DNA of 64,000 nt from Paenibacillus periandrae (lineage in GTDB: Bacteria; Bacillota; Bacilli; Paenibacillales; NBRC-103111), in assembly GCF_022458865.1 (NCBI RefSeq), contig NZ_JAJNMU010000009.1:248001-312000 (forward strand), read 5' to 3'. A program made the position numbers and the translations under genes. Positions 34,023-42,687 of the stretch are shown in pieces. The notes below the pieces were generated by a model, which did not search any database, was not told where the DNA came from, and saw only the letters and a program-made list of their open reading frames with translations. Position 1 is the stretch's first letter. Each line of letters begins with the position of its first letter.

Positions 34023-35348
34023 ATGAACAAAAAGATTGCACAAATGGGGTTGCTTTCTGTATTAGCACTAACTGTTGGCCTGACAGGCTGCGGAGCCAAA
34101 CAAGAGGCTTCTGCAGGGAAGCCAGCAGATAATCAGGCGGGTAAGCCAGTTACTCTCAAAATCATCTCTGTCTCTCAAACGGAAAAGCCGGATGGCCCTG
34201 CTGAGAAGGAAATCGCCGATGAATACATGCGGCTTCATCCTAACATCAAGATTGAATTTATCGGAGTGCCTCTGAATGATTTGTTTAAAAAGCTAACCAC
34301 GCTGGCAACATCTGGAGATTTACCCGATGCCTTCACCAATACGCCTGAATTCATGAGAACGGCCTATGGAATGAATATTACAGCGGATTTAACCAAGCTA
34401 TTGGGTGATCAATATTTGAAAGAGTTTTATCCGTACATTGTAGAAGAATCCAGCGTTGACGGCAAACTCCAATTTTTCCCATGGAATGCTACACCGCAAG
34501 CATTGATCTATCGTGGAGATTGGTTCGAAGCTGAAGGACTGAAGGCTCCAGAAACATGGGATGACTTTGTAACCGTTGCCAAGAAGCTGACCAAGGATAC
34601 GAATGGGGATGGCAAGCCAGACCAATGGGGCTTCGGAATGGTTGGTACGCGTAACTCTTCAGGCGGTTCACGCTTTATCCCGGTTCTCCGTTCATTCGGT
34701 GCGGACGAATTGAGAAAAGATGCAAGCGGTAAATGGGTAACGGATTTGGATTCGCCGAAAGCGAAGGAAGCGTTCCAGTTTTATGGCGATTTGTTTACGA
34801 AACATGGTGTTGTACCTCCAGGTGTAACAGAAACCGGCTTTCCGGAAGCAGCTACTTTGATGGCTAACGGTAAGGTAGGGATGTTGATCAGCGGTCCGAA
34901 CGCTTTGGGTACCATTCTGGCTCAGAATCCGAGTTTAAAAGGCAAGCTCTACAGCGCACCCATTCCTAAGAAAGATAAGAACGTGTCCACCTTCGGACTG
35001 ATTGGATATTCCATCTCTGCGGAAAGCAAAAACAAAGAAGCCGTGGCCGATTACTTGAAATTCGTAGTGAATAAAGAAAACTCGTTAAAATGGAACGCAA
35101 TAAGCGGACGTTTGCCAACGAGAGTAGATGTAGGCGAAAATCAGCAATTGAATACACCAGAAATGATCGGGTTTTCAAAATCTATTGCTAATGCGTTCCA
35201 CGTACCGAATTTCTCCACCTATACACAATTCCAGGACATAGTAGCTGAAGCTTATCAGATGCTGCTGGCCAAGGGCGGAGATGTGGACGCAGCTACGAAA
35301 AAAGCAGCTGGTCGTGCTAATGAATTGATCCAGAAAGAAGGCAAGTAA
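34023..35348 (+). CDS. Carbohydrate ABC transporter substrate-binding lipoprotein
   Basis: A 441-residue family 1 solute-binding protein. The N-terminal signal ends in the lipobox LTGCG (Cys about 23). The mature part has the usual two-lobe features: ITVSQTEKPDGPAEKEIADEYMRLHPNIKIEFI-like start, then GDLPDAF, TWDDFVTVAKKLTKDTNGDGKPDQWGF (sugar-binding family signature) and NGKVGMLISGP. It captures a sugar or sugar acid outside the membrane for the two permeases downstream. The dehydratase in the operon suggests a hexuronate or aldonate-containing ligand, an inference. AUGGAGGG precedes the ATG. Confidence 0.9.
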   Translation: MNKKIAQMGLLSVLALTVGLTGCGAKQEASAGKPADNQAGKPVTLKIISVSQTEKPDGPAEKEIADEYMRLHPNIKIEFIGVPLNDLFKKLTTLATSGDLPDAFTNTPEFMRTAYGMNITADLTKLLGDQYLKEFYPYIVEESSVDGKLQFFPWNATPQALIYRGDWFEAEGLKAPETWDDFVTVAKKLTKDTNGDGKPDQWGFGMVGTRNSSGGSRFIPVLRSFGADELRKDASGKWVTDLDSPKAKEAFQFYGDLFTKHGVVPPGVTETGFPEAATLMANGKVGMLISGPNALGTILAQNPSLKGKLYSAPIPKKDKNVSTFGLIGYSISAESKNKEAVADYLKFVVNKENSLKWNAISGRLPTRVDVGENQQLNTPEMIGFSKSIANAFHVPNFSTYTQFQDIVAEAYQMLLAKGGDVDAATKKAAGRANELIQKEGK

Positions 35349-35366
35349 GCTTTCATGCAATTATTT

Positions 35367-35392
35367 GAGGGGGATGTCCTCCCCCTCTTTTT
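35367..35392 (+). terminator. Attenuating terminator between binding protein and permeases
   Basis: GAGGGGGA (35367-35374) pairs perfectly with TCCCCCTC (35380-35387), followed by TTTTT. It should let the binding-protein message be made in excess over the permease message. Confidence 0.85.
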
Positions 35393-35481
35393 CACGAGAA
35401 CATGAACGAGTCGTCGCATCCAAGAATAGGTTCTACGTTGCAAGTTTTTGCTGACGCAAAAAGCTCTCAGGAGGAAGAAAT

Positions 35482-36360
35482 ATGAAACAATCCATAGCCA
35501 AAACCGAGTGGGCGGGGTATTGGTTTATTCTGCCCTCAGCGATTACTTTGATTTTGCTGGTAAGCTATCCGCTAGTTTACGGAGCCTACATCAGTTTCTT
35601 CAATACGAATCTGGTGAACAAATGGGATTTTGTAGGGCTCGACCATTATATGAATATTTTTTCTAACTGGGATTTTGTTAATCGTATTTGGCTGACGCTG
35701 AAGTACACATTTTTTACGGTAGCGGGTCATTTTGTGCTGGGGATGGGACTTGCCCTGGTTTTAAATATGAATTTGGTCGGCCGAACTTTTTTCAGAGCTA
35801 TTCTCATTCTTCCTTGGCTGCTGCCGGAAGTAGTCGTAGGGCTTTTGTGGAAGTGGCTGTTTAATCCGATGTACGGACTGTTTAATCATTTTCTGATGAA
35901 AATGAATTTAATCAGTGAGCCGGTTTCCTGGCTTGGCGATAATACCTATGCCTTTATTGCGATCATCATCGTCTGCATATGGAAGGGTTATCCGATGGTC
36001 ATGATGCTGCTGCTGGCCGGGCTTCAATCGATTTCGCAGGATATGTACGAAGCCGCCAAGATAGATGGATGCAATCGGTTCAAATCGTTCCGTTATGTCA
36101 CGGTACCCAGCTTGATGCCTGTTCTGGTCGTTACATTGATTCTGGATACGGTGTGGTGGTTCAAGCATTTCACCATGATCTGGATCTTGACACAGGGTGG
36201 TCCAGGAGACGCTACTAACGTCGTCAGTATTGATATCTTCAAGAATGCTTTCGAATTCTTTGATTTCGGTAAAGCTGCCGCGATGGCTGTCGTTGTATTT
36301 TTCGTATGCTTCTTGATCGGATTCGTTTATAGGAGGCTGTTTGACAATGGCAATGACTAA
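35482..36360 (+). CDS. Carbohydrate ABC transporter permease, MalF/UgpA type
   Basis: A 292-residue permease with six membrane segments. The EAA loop reads SQDMYEAAKIDGCNRFKSFRYVTVPSL (about 190-215), which contacts the shared ATPase. It follows GGAGGAAG. No ATPase gene is present in this operon, as usual for CUT1 transporters that borrow MsmX/UgpC-type ATPases encoded elsewhere. It overlaps the next permease gene by 14 bases. Confidence 0.92.
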   Translation: MKQSIAKTEWAGYWFILPSAITLILLVSYPLVYGAYISFFNTNLVNKWDFVGLDHYMNIFSNWDFVNRIWLTLKYTFFTVAGHFVLGMGLALVLNMNLVGRTFFRAILILPWLLPEVVVGLLWKWLFNPMYGLFNHFLMKMNLISEPVSWLGDNTYAFIAIIIVCIWKGYPMVMMLLLAGLQSISQDMYEAAKIDGCNRFKSFRYVTVPSLMPVLVVTLILDTVWWFKHFTMIWILTQGGPGDATNVVSIDIFKNAFEFFDFGKAAAMAVVVFFVCFLIGFVYRRLFDNGND

Positions 36361-37189
36361 AGGGAAAGACAAAGTTTTTAATAGCTTTATGTATTTGATT
36401 ATGGTCGTAGCCTCGCTGATCGTGCTGGTTCCGACTTTATGGATGGTTTCCACGGCGCTGAAGCCAAATGATGAAGTTATGGTGACCCCTCCGCAATGGA
36501 TTCCGGATGCTCCGACCTGGGAATCCTTCGTCCGTATTTGGAATGACTACCCATTTGCAACCTATTTTGCAAACAGTGTTTATATCGTACTTGCTGCGAC
36601 TATTATTTCCTTAGTATTTTCTGCAATGGCGGGTTATGGTGCATCCAGATTTCGTTTTAAGGGTAAGAGCACCTTCTTGACCTTTCTATTGGTAACACAG
36701 ATGTTCCCATCGATTATGCTGCTTATTCCATTTTATAAAGTGTTGAAGACGTTAGGGTTAATAGATACCCACCTGGGTCTTATTCTCGTGTATATTTCAT
36801 TCACGATTCCATTCTGCACCTGGATGATGATGGGCTTCTTTCAAGGCATTCCGAAAGAGCTTGATGAAGCGGCGACGATTGATGGCTGCGGCCGAATCCG
36901 TACTTTTGTACAAATCATTTTACCTTTATCTTTGCCCGGTATCGCCGCTACTGCGATCTATTCTTTTCTGCAGGGCTGGAATGAATACATGTTCGCATTG
37001 ATATTGACAACCTCGGAGGATATGAAAACACTGCCGGTTGGGATTGGACAGTTAAACGGCTTTTATAAAATCGTTTGGAACGATATGATGGCAGCATCCT
37101 TCGTATCCAGCTTGCCGCTTGTTATTTTATTCTTATTTTTACAAAAGTACTTTATTAGCAGTTTAACGGCAGGAGCCGTCAAACAATAG
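36347..37189 (+). CDS. Carbohydrate ABC transporter permease, MalG/UgpE type
   Basis: A 280-residue six-segment permease. It has the EAA loop GIPKELDEAATIDGCGRIRTFVQIILPLSLPG (about 165-195) and the large-loop pattern WIPDAPTWESFVRIWNDYPFATYFANS after the first segment. The ATG at 36347 has AGGAGG 10 bases upstream; a TTG six bases earlier is also possible. It pairs with the MalF-type subunit to import the ligand of the lipoprotein at 34023. Confidence 0.92.
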   Translation: MAMTKGKDKVFNSFMYLIMVVASLIVLVPTLWMVSTALKPNDEVMVTPPQWIPDAPTWESFVRIWNDYPFATYFANSVYIVLAATIISLVFSAMAGYGASRFRFKGKSTFLTFLLVTQMFPSIMLLIPFYKVLKTLGLIDTHLGLILVYISFTIPFCTWMMMGFFQGIPKELDEAATIDGCGRIRTFVQIILPLSLPGIAATAIYSFLQGWNEYMFALILTTSEDMKTLPVGIGQLNGFYKIVWNDMMAASFVSSLPLVILFLFLQKYFISSLTAGAVKQ

Positions 37190-37229
37190 AAACCATACAA
37201 ACAGGATAAGACAAGGGAGAGAGAGCTAT

Positions 37230-38426
37230 ATGATTACAATAAGAGATGTTAAAACCATTATGACCGCACCGGAAGGGATCAACCTGGTCGTAGTTAAAAT
37301 AGAAACCTCGGAGCCAGGTCTCTTTGGTCTCGGATGTGCCACATTTACTCAAAGATATTTATCGGTTGCGTCCGTCATCGACAATTACATGAAGCCATTT
37401 TTGATAGGAAAAGACGTGCAGCGGATCGAGGATATATGGCAAACTGCAATGGTGAGCGGCTACTGGCGGAATGGACCTGAATTGAACAATGCGCTGTCGG
37501 GTGTTGACATGGCCCTGTGGGATATTAAAGGGAAGCTGGCCGGGATGCCGGTGTATCAATTGTTAGGTGGAAAATGCCGCGAGGGAGCTGCTGTATATAA
37601 GCATGCGGATGGCAGCAGTCCGGAAGAAGTAGAAGCCAACGCAAAAGCATATATGGAGCAGGGCTACCGTTATATTCGCTGCCAGATGGGCTTGTACGGA
37701 GGACGCGGTGCCGCTATGACGAAGCCTGAAAATGCGCTGGATGGTGCTTATTATGATCCGAAAGCCTATATGAGAAGTATTGTTGGACTTTTTGAACATC
37801 TTCGCAGCCAATTAGGTTGGGAGGTCGAGTTTATTCATGATGTGCATGAGCGTCTGACACCGATTGATGCAGTTGGTTTTGCCAAGCAATTGGAAAAATT
37901 CCAATTATTTTATTTGGAGGATGCACTGCCTCCTGAGCAAATCGAATGGTTTAAAAATATTCGTCAGCACAGTACAACTCCGCTGGCTATGGGCGAGCTG
38001 TTTAACAATCCGAATGAATGGGTTTCTCTGATTGCCAATCGCCTTATTGATTTTATTCGCATCCATGTCAGCCAAATCGGTGGTATTACACCGGCCAAGA
38101 AGGTAATCTCGTTGGCTGAAACGTTCGGTGTTCGCACAGCTTGGCACGGTCCTGGGGATGTGTCTCCAGTAGGCCATGCGGCTAATGTCCACCTCGATGT
38201 TAGCAGCATTAACTTCGGTATCCAGGAATGGAACGGCTTCAAGGACGAGGTGCATGAAGTGTTCACAGGAATTCCTGAAGTTCGCAACGGCTACGTCTAT
38301 CCGAATGAAAAACCAGGTCTTGGTGTGGATATTGATGAAAAGCTGGCAGCCAAATTTCCGTGCTCCGATGTACTTCCGGCCTGGACATTGGCGAGGCTTC
38401 CTGATGGAACGTCTTTCCGTCCCTAA
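37230..38426 (+). CDS. Enolase-superfamily sugar-acid dehydratase, RspA/ManD type
   Basis: A 398-residue enzyme with the mandelate racemase/muconate lactonizing lid domain (about 1-115) and barrel. Likely metal and catalytic residues are visible in FIHDVHERL (Asp, His), FYLEDALPP (Glu), AMGELFNN (Glu) and AWHGPGDVSPVGHAANVHLD (His, Asp), the ManD/RspA pattern. Such enzymes dehydrate D-mannonate or D-gluconate to 2-keto-3-deoxygluconate; some RspA-like members have very low activity. The operon setting (GntR, CUT1 importer) supports a sugar-acid catabolic role. GGGAGAGAG precedes the ATG. Confidence 0.88.
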   Translation: MITIRDVKTIMTAPEGINLVVVKIETSEPGLFGLGCATFTQRYLSVASVIDNYMKPFLIGKDVQRIEDIWQTAMVSGYWRNGPELNNALSGVDMALWDIKGKLAGMPVYQLLGGKCREGAAVYKHADGSSPEEVEANAKAYMEQGYRYIRCQMGLYGGRGAAMTKPENALDGAYYDPKAYMRSIVGLFEHLRSQLGWEVEFIHDVHERLTPIDAVGFAKQLEKFQLFYLEDALPPEQIEWFKNIRQHSTTPLAMGELFNNPNEWVSLIANRLIDFIRIHVSQIGGITPAKKVISLAETFGVRTAWHGPGDVSPVGHAANVHLDVSSINFGIQEWNGFKDEVHEVFTGIPEVRNGYVYPNEKPGLGVDIDEKLAAKFPCSDVLPAWTLARLPDGTSFRP

Positions 38427-38430
38427 ATTT

Positions 38431-38479
38431 CGGCTGAAGCGAAACGCAAAAAACGACTGATCCTTTCAGCCGTTTTTTT
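38431..38479 (+). terminator. Terminator of the dehydratase operon
   Basis: CGGCTGAA (38431-38438) pairs with TTCAGCCG (38465-38472). A shorter overlapping hairpin, CGACTGA with TTCAGCCG, is also possible. Seven T residues follow. Confidence 0.75.
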
Positions 38480-38494
38480 GTATTTTTATTTAAT

Positions 38495-38722
38495 TTACGA
38501 AACAGATTGTTCACGATCATGCTCTTCAAAATACATCGATTCCTTATTAAAGGATCGGTTAATGGATAAAAACGTGTGCATCAGCTCAAAAAGCTCGGAT
38601 TGATCCAAACGGACCGTGACATCCCCATTTGTTTCGTTGTCCGAAATATTGAATGCAATCGATTTACGCTCCGAATTAACTTGAAGCTCCCATTTCTGTT
38701 TCTTTAGTACACTTTCCCACAT
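38495..38722 (-). CDS. Small uncharacterised protein, 75 residues
   Basis: The product starts MWESVLKKQKWELQVNSERKS and continues with strand-like alternation (SIAFNISDNETNGDVTVRLDQSELFELM) into an acidic, hydrophilic tail. It is predicted to be soluble. I do not recognise the family. The ATG at 38722 has AAAGGGTGG upstream; an in-frame GTG three codons earlier sits on that site. It converges on the dehydratase operon and shares its terminator. Confidence 0.65.
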   Translation of the reverse strand: MWESVLKKQKWELQVNSERKSIAFNISDNETNGDVTVRLDQSELFELMHTFLSINRSFNKESMYFEEHDREQSVS

Positions 38723-38878
38723 TTGTACCACCCTTTCCTTTCACCTGTAGCTTGATCAGTTGACTGTCATAAAATAAGTATATGCGCCCAAAAAGGGAAT
38801 TATGATGAATCATGGGCATGTAAAGGTTCATTTTCGTTGCATATTGTACAGTTGTTCAAATAGGACTGTGGTTTATGT

Positions 38879-38908
38879 TTGACAAAAGCTGCGTTTCCTC
38901 CTTACACT
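38879..38908 (+). promoter_or_regulatory. Sigma-A promoter for the metallo-hydrolase gene
   Basis: A perfect TTGACA at 38879-38884 and TACACT at 38903-38908, 18 bases apart, lie about 78 bases upstream of the start codon. Confidence 0.55.
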
Positions 38909-38985
38909 GGGATGAGTATAAGATTGATATGCAGCTATGAAAGCGGCAATGACTTAAAATTCTAACTATCGAGGTGCATTCGGGT

Positions 38986-39912
38986 ATGTTAATACAACCA
39001 CAAGGGAAGCTGGTTCCAGATTTTCATGAGCATTTGAAGGTAATATTGTTAGGTACGGGAACACCGCGCAGCTTCTATGGACGCTCCAAATCGGCAGCTG
39101 TTGTATTTGCAGGCAGCAAGAGCTTTTTGGTTGATTGCGGAGGCGGCGTTGTCGACCAGATGATTAAGGCCGGGATTATGCCACAGCGTATATCGGATGT
39201 TTTATTTACGCATCATCACAGCGATCACAATTCAGGATTTTTCGATGTATTTATTAGCAGTTGGAGGACTCATGTTATTCCTGATCAAGTATTTGAGGGC
39301 CGCAAGGTTCCCATGACTGTATATGGTCCAACGACAACCAAAGAAATTATCGGAAAAATGCGGGAATCGTTCGATTTTGATGTAAATTTGCGCGTGAATT
39401 ATAACAAATCCACAGATGTGGGTGCGAATATTGAGTACGTGCTAAGTAATGAAGGAGTCGTGTATGACAACGATGGTATCAAGATTACAGCCTTTGAGGT
39501 GGATCATAAGCCTGTTTATCCGGCGCTTGCTTACAAATTCGAATATAACGGACAATCGCTTGTCATTTCCGGTGATACGATTCCCGTCGACAATATGGTT
39601 AAGTATAGCGAAGGCATCGATTTGTTAATCCATGAGTCCTATAACAAGGAATGGCTGGATGCACTGATCACTCAATTCCCTGAGCAAGCAGTTGGACTCT
39701 CGAACCCGGCCAAGTATCACACAACGACACTGGAGGCAGCGGAGATAGCCCGCAAGGCTGGCGTGAAGCATCTCGTACTCACACATCATATCCCTGCGCC
39801 AATGGAAACCGAAGAGGCGGAAGAAGCTTACATACAAGGCGTTAGAGAAATTTATTCAGGCCCCATTACGATGGCAAGAGACCTGATGGAATTTGATTTG
39901 GGTAAAATGTAA
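38986..39912 (+). CDS. Metallo-beta-lactamase-fold hydrolase, RNase Z-like
   Basis: A 308-residue protein. The zinc-binding motif is THHHSDHNSG (about 82-91). Upstream, LLGTGTPRSFYGRSKSAAVVFAGSKSFLVDCGGG matches the RNase Z/arylsulfatase-like opening, and later ligands lie in VISGDTIP and LTHHIPAP. Related enzymes process tRNA 3' ends or act on small phosphodiesters and sulfates. It lacks the clear exosite arm of true RNase Z, so a small-molecule hydrolase is at least as likely. The ATG at 38986 follows GAGGTG; a GTG at 38974 is inside that site. Confidence 0.85.
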   Translation: MLIQPQGKLVPDFHEHLKVILLGTGTPRSFYGRSKSAAVVFAGSKSFLVDCGGGVVDQMIKAGIMPQRISDVLFTHHHSDHNSGFFDVFISSWRTHVIPDQVFEGRKVPMTVYGPTTTKEIIGKMRESFDFDVNLRVNYNKSTDVGANIEYVLSNEGVVYDNDGIKITAFEVDHKPVYPALAYKFEYNGQSLVISGDTIPVDNMVKYSEGIDLLIHESYNKEWLDALITQFPEQAVGLSNPAKYHTTTLEAAEIARKAGVKHLVLTHHIPAPMETEEAEEAYIQGVREIYSGPITMARDLMEFDLGKM

Positions 39913-39942
39913 TTAAGATCATACAAAAAGGCTCCATCCGAA

Positions 39943-39973
39943 AGCACCTTGGTCATGGGATCAGGGTGTTTTT
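39943..39973 (+). terminator. Terminator after the metallo-hydrolase gene
   Basis: GCACCTTG (39944-39951) pairs with CAGGGTGT (39962-39969, including G-U pairs) and is followed by TTTTTGCTTTTG. Confidence 0.65.
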
Positions 39974-40001
39974 GCTTTTGTCAGAGGGCGTAGAGGGATG
40001 G

Positions 40002-40086
40002 GAGGAAAAGTTTAGAAAATTTTAAGGATTGTTTTAGCTAAGCTTAAGGAGTGGTTTAGAGGCAGTTACGATTCACAGGCTACAAT
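40002..40086 (+). promoter_or_regulatory. Three 22-bp-phased direct repeats and -10 box
   Basis: TTTAG occurs at 40011, 40033 and 40055, exactly 22 bases apart, and each is preceded nine bases earlier by GAGGA or AAGGA (40002, 40024, 40046). The second and third units read TTTAAGGATTGTTTTAG and CTTAAGGAGTGGTTTAG. TACAAT at 40081-40086 is a plausible -10. The expected -35 position has no consensus and is touched by the last repeat, as at activator-dependent promoters. Confidence 0.6.
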
Positions 40087-40139
40087 GAGATTGTAAGATA
40101 AGAGCTTGATACTAAAACCATTTGGAGAGGAAGTTAAAC

Positions 40140-41081
40140 ATGAACAAAAAATTATCACTAATTGGAACTGGCGTCGCGGTAGGAACCCTTCTGCTTGTTA
40201 CATCTGCCTATGCGGGTGTGAATGCATCATCGGGGTATGATTCCTATAAAACGGCGATCAAAACAACCGTTGCGGCCAAAAGTGTGACCCAAGCGGTTTC
40301 GGTTACGGTGCAGGATAACGGGAAAAGCCTGATTGGCGTCAATGGAACGGTTAAAAAGAACAACGACAATCATGCCGTCAGTGCGGATGTAACGATCAAA
40401 GGCGGAGGCACGGAGCAGTCACTTAAAGTGTATAACACCGATGGGAAAACTGTATTTAAAACAGGCGATAGCGATACTTATCAAGTAATCGAAGACAAGG
40501 CGGGAATGGGGCATAAGTTCCAGGCGGCAAAAAATGACAAGGAACGCAGTGGTCAGGTCCAAGGAGATCAATTCAATAAAGAAGCGGAAAATCTAATTGA
40601 TGCGCTGGTTGGTAATCTGCAGCAGTATGTAACAGAAAACCCGGCCGCGAACGGTGCCAAGGAGATTCATTTATCACTATCCGGCAATCAGATCCCTACA
40701 GCTGTTAACGCAATTGGATCGTTTCTGGTCAAAAAAGCTTCGCACGATAATGTTCAGGGAACCCATGATAAAGCCTTCAAGACACCTTTTGGAACAGATT
40801 TTAGCGCTTTGAAGCAATCACTGCCTCAACTGTCCTCGGATGTTGCGATTACGAAGGTTGACCTGCTAGCGACTGTTGATGGAAACAGCTATATCACGAA
40901 TCAAAAAGCGTCTCTGACGATAGAAGGCAAAGATGCAAGCGGTCTTGCACATGTTGTCGTGGTCAGTGTCGATTTGGGCTTGTCCGGTGTGAATGCAACT
41001 ACCCCGGATTCAGTTGATTTGACTGGCAAACAGGTGGAAAACGTAGATATGAAGCAATGGGAAGGCATGAAGCACAAGTAA
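40140..41081 (+). CDS. Secreted protein of unknown function
   Basis: A 313-residue protein with a clear signal peptide (about 1-25, ending TSAYA-GV). The mature part is rich in Gly, Asn, Asp, Lys, Thr and Val, with repeated beta-type stretches such as VTVQDNGKSLIGVNGTVKKN and SADVTIKGGG and LKVYNTDGKTVFKTGDSDTYQV. It looks like an all-beta extracellular or wall-associated protein without Cys. There is no lipobox or sorting signal. The ATG follows GGAGAGGAAG. It heads a group containing an ABC exporter and a two-component system, and may be their main output or sensor partner. The family is not recognised. Confidence 0.8.
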   Translation: MNKKLSLIGTGVAVGTLLLVTSAYAGVNASSGYDSYKTAIKTTVAAKSVTQAVSVTVQDNGKSLIGVNGTVKKNNDNHAVSADVTIKGGGTEQSLKVYNTDGKTVFKTGDSDTYQVIEDKAGMGHKFQAAKNDKERSGQVQGDQFNKEAENLIDALVGNLQQYVTENPAANGAKEIHLSLSGNQIPTAVNAIGSFLVKKASHDNVQGTHDKAFKTPFGTDFSALKQSLPQLSSDVAITKVDLLATVDGNSYITNQKASLTIEGKDASGLAHVVVVSVDLGLSGVNATTPDSVDLTGKQVENVDMKQWEGMKHK

Positions 41082-41127
41082 GAAGCTTCTATAACTCAAT
41101 CAATTAATAATAATGTCAAGCTTCAAG

Positions 41128-41165
41128 GGCTGCGGACGGGTGCAGATGCGTTCGCAGCCTGTTTT
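41128..41165 (+). terminator. Hairpin between the secreted-protein gene and the ABC genes
   Basis: GGCTGCGGACG (41128-41138) pairs with CGTTCGCAGCC (41149-41159), 10 of 11 positions, followed by TGTTTT. It is probably a leaky terminator that favours the first gene. Confidence 0.65.
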
Positions 41166-41183
41166 AAGAAAGGGGGAATCCAG

Positions 41184-41930
41184 ATGTCAGAGCCGATCAT
41201 TCAATTAAATGGAATCAGTAAAACGTTTAAGAACGGACGGGGTGTAGAGCAAATTACACTTGAAGTCAATAAAGGCGATGTGTACGGATTTTTTGGACCC
41301 AATGGCGCCGGCAAAACGACCGTGATGAAAATATTGGTCGGTCTTAGTCGGGCAGACCGCGGCAGTGCGCGATTGTTTGGATATGACGTATCAACCCATT
41401 TTGCACAAGCGATGCAAAAGACCGGAGCGTTGATTGAGACCGCGGAAGCTTTTGAGTATATGACGGGCTACGCGAATCTGGTTCTGGCCTCGCGCTTTTA
41501 TCCTGAGCTTGACAAGACTCGGATTGATGAGGTTTTGGAGCTCGTAGGCTTGCAGAAATATAAGCGTGAGAAAGTGAGCGGCTATTCACTTGGCATGAAG
41601 CAGAGATTAGGCCTGGCGGCTGCCTTGCTGTCTAAACCGGAGCTGCTGATTCTCGATGAGCCGACTAACGGTCTGGATATTGAGGGCATGGTTGAGATGC
41701 GCGAATTGATGGTTAGTTTGGCGCGAGAGCAGGGTATGACCTTCTTCCTGTCCAGTCACATGATTCAGGAGATGGAGCTGATGTGCAGCCGCATCGGGAT
41801 TTTGGTCGAAGGCAAGCTCGTCTGTGAAGGCGCACTGTCCGAACTGGTTGATGGTGTCCATGTCACTTCACTTGAGCAGTTATTTATTTCATCGGTACGG
41901 CAGGAAAGGGGGAAGGTGGCACATGCATAG
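41184..41930 (+). CDS. ABC transporter ATP-binding protein, exporter type
   Basis: A 248-residue ATPase. It has Walker A GPNGAGKT (about 36-43), signature SLGMKQRLG (about 134), Walker B LLILDEPTNGLD, and the H-loop SSHMIQEM. It belongs with CcmA/BcrA-type antibiotic or lipid exporters. The ATG follows AAAGGGGGAATCC. It overlaps the next gene (ABC-2 permease) by 8 bases, and a sensor kinase and response regulator follow, the usual layout of envelope-stress or antimicrobial-peptide resistance loci. Confidence 0.9.
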   Translation: MSEPIIQLNGISKTFKNGRGVEQITLEVNKGDVYGFFGPNGAGKTTVMKILVGLSRADRGSARLFGYDVSTHFAQAMQKTGALIETAEAFEYMTGYANLVLASRFYPELDKTRIDEVLELVGLQKYKREKVSGYSLGMKQRLGLAAALLSKPELLILDEPTNGLDIEGMVEMRELMVSLAREQGMTFFLSSHMIQEMELMCSRIGILVEGKLVCEGALSELVDGVHVTSLEQLFISSVRQERGKVAHA

Positions 41931-42675
41931 CTACTGGGCAGGTGTACGTAATGAAATCAGCAAGCTGATAGCAAGAAAGAAATTGGTGCTCTTTCCGGCG
42001 TTGCTGCTCCTGCTGCCGATTGCGGCCAGCATTCTGCTATCACAGCTGCAAACCGGAATAGGTATTGCAGCCATTTCGTCCGGGGATTTTCCACAGCTTA
42101 TGCTTGGGATATATACGAATTTTCTTCTGCCGCTCTTACTATTCATGGCCGCTTCCGATATGTTCGCAGGAGAGCTTCAGGACCGTACACTCAAAATAAC
42201 ATTAACGCGGCCGATATCCCGTTTTCAAGTTTTTGCCTCGAAAATTACCGTGCTTGCGCTGTTTGCTATGGTCATATTGGCAGCCTCTCTGATCGTTTCC
42301 CTACTGGCTGGTCTTGTGCTGCAGGCTCGTTCTGGTTTAAGTGGGTCCTTGCTGCAAGCCGTTATTTCCTATGTGGTTGCTTGGTTTCCGATGACGGCAC
42401 TTGCGATTGCAGCCGCGTTGTTAGCGCAGTTTTTCCGCAGTGCCAGCGGGGCTTTGGCTATTTGTGTGGTGCTGTATGCCGCGCTTAAAGGTCTGGGCAT
42501 CTTTTATCCGCAGTTTGCTGCCTACTCACCGACATTTTATACAGATTGGCACCAGCTGTGGATCAACAGTGGAGTTTCCATCGGGAAGCTGGCTAATGCA
42601 TCAACCTATTTATTGGCTTGCTGCATCTTGTGTTTTACGGCTGCATTTGCTATGTTCGACAAAAGACAATTATAG
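41923..42675 (+). CDS. ABC-2 type permease, partner of the upstream ATPase
   Basis: A 250-residue membrane protein with about six segments. It starts MHSYWAGVRNEISKLIARKK, a basic amphipathic start typical of ABC-2 permeases, and carries the coupling region DMFAGELQDRTLKITLTRPISRFQVFASK between the second and third segments. GGGGGAAGG precedes the ATG, within the ATPase gene. The substrate is unknown. A longer frame opening at 41824 is rejected because it would overlap the ATPase gene by over 100 bases without a ribosome binding site. Confidence 0.88.
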   Translation: MHSYWAGVRNEISKLIARKKLVLFPALLLLLPIAASILLSQLQTGIGIAAISSGDFPQLMLGIYTNFLLPLLLFMAASDMFAGELQDRTLKITLTRPISRFQVFASKITVLALFAMVILAASLIVSLLAGLVLQARSGLSGSLLQAVISYVVAWFPMTALAIAAALLAQFFRSASGALAICVVLYAALKGLGIFYPQFAAYSPTFYTDWHQLWINSGVSIGKLANASTYLLACCILCFTAAFAMFDKRQL

Positions 42676-42687
42676 GGGAAATGCATA

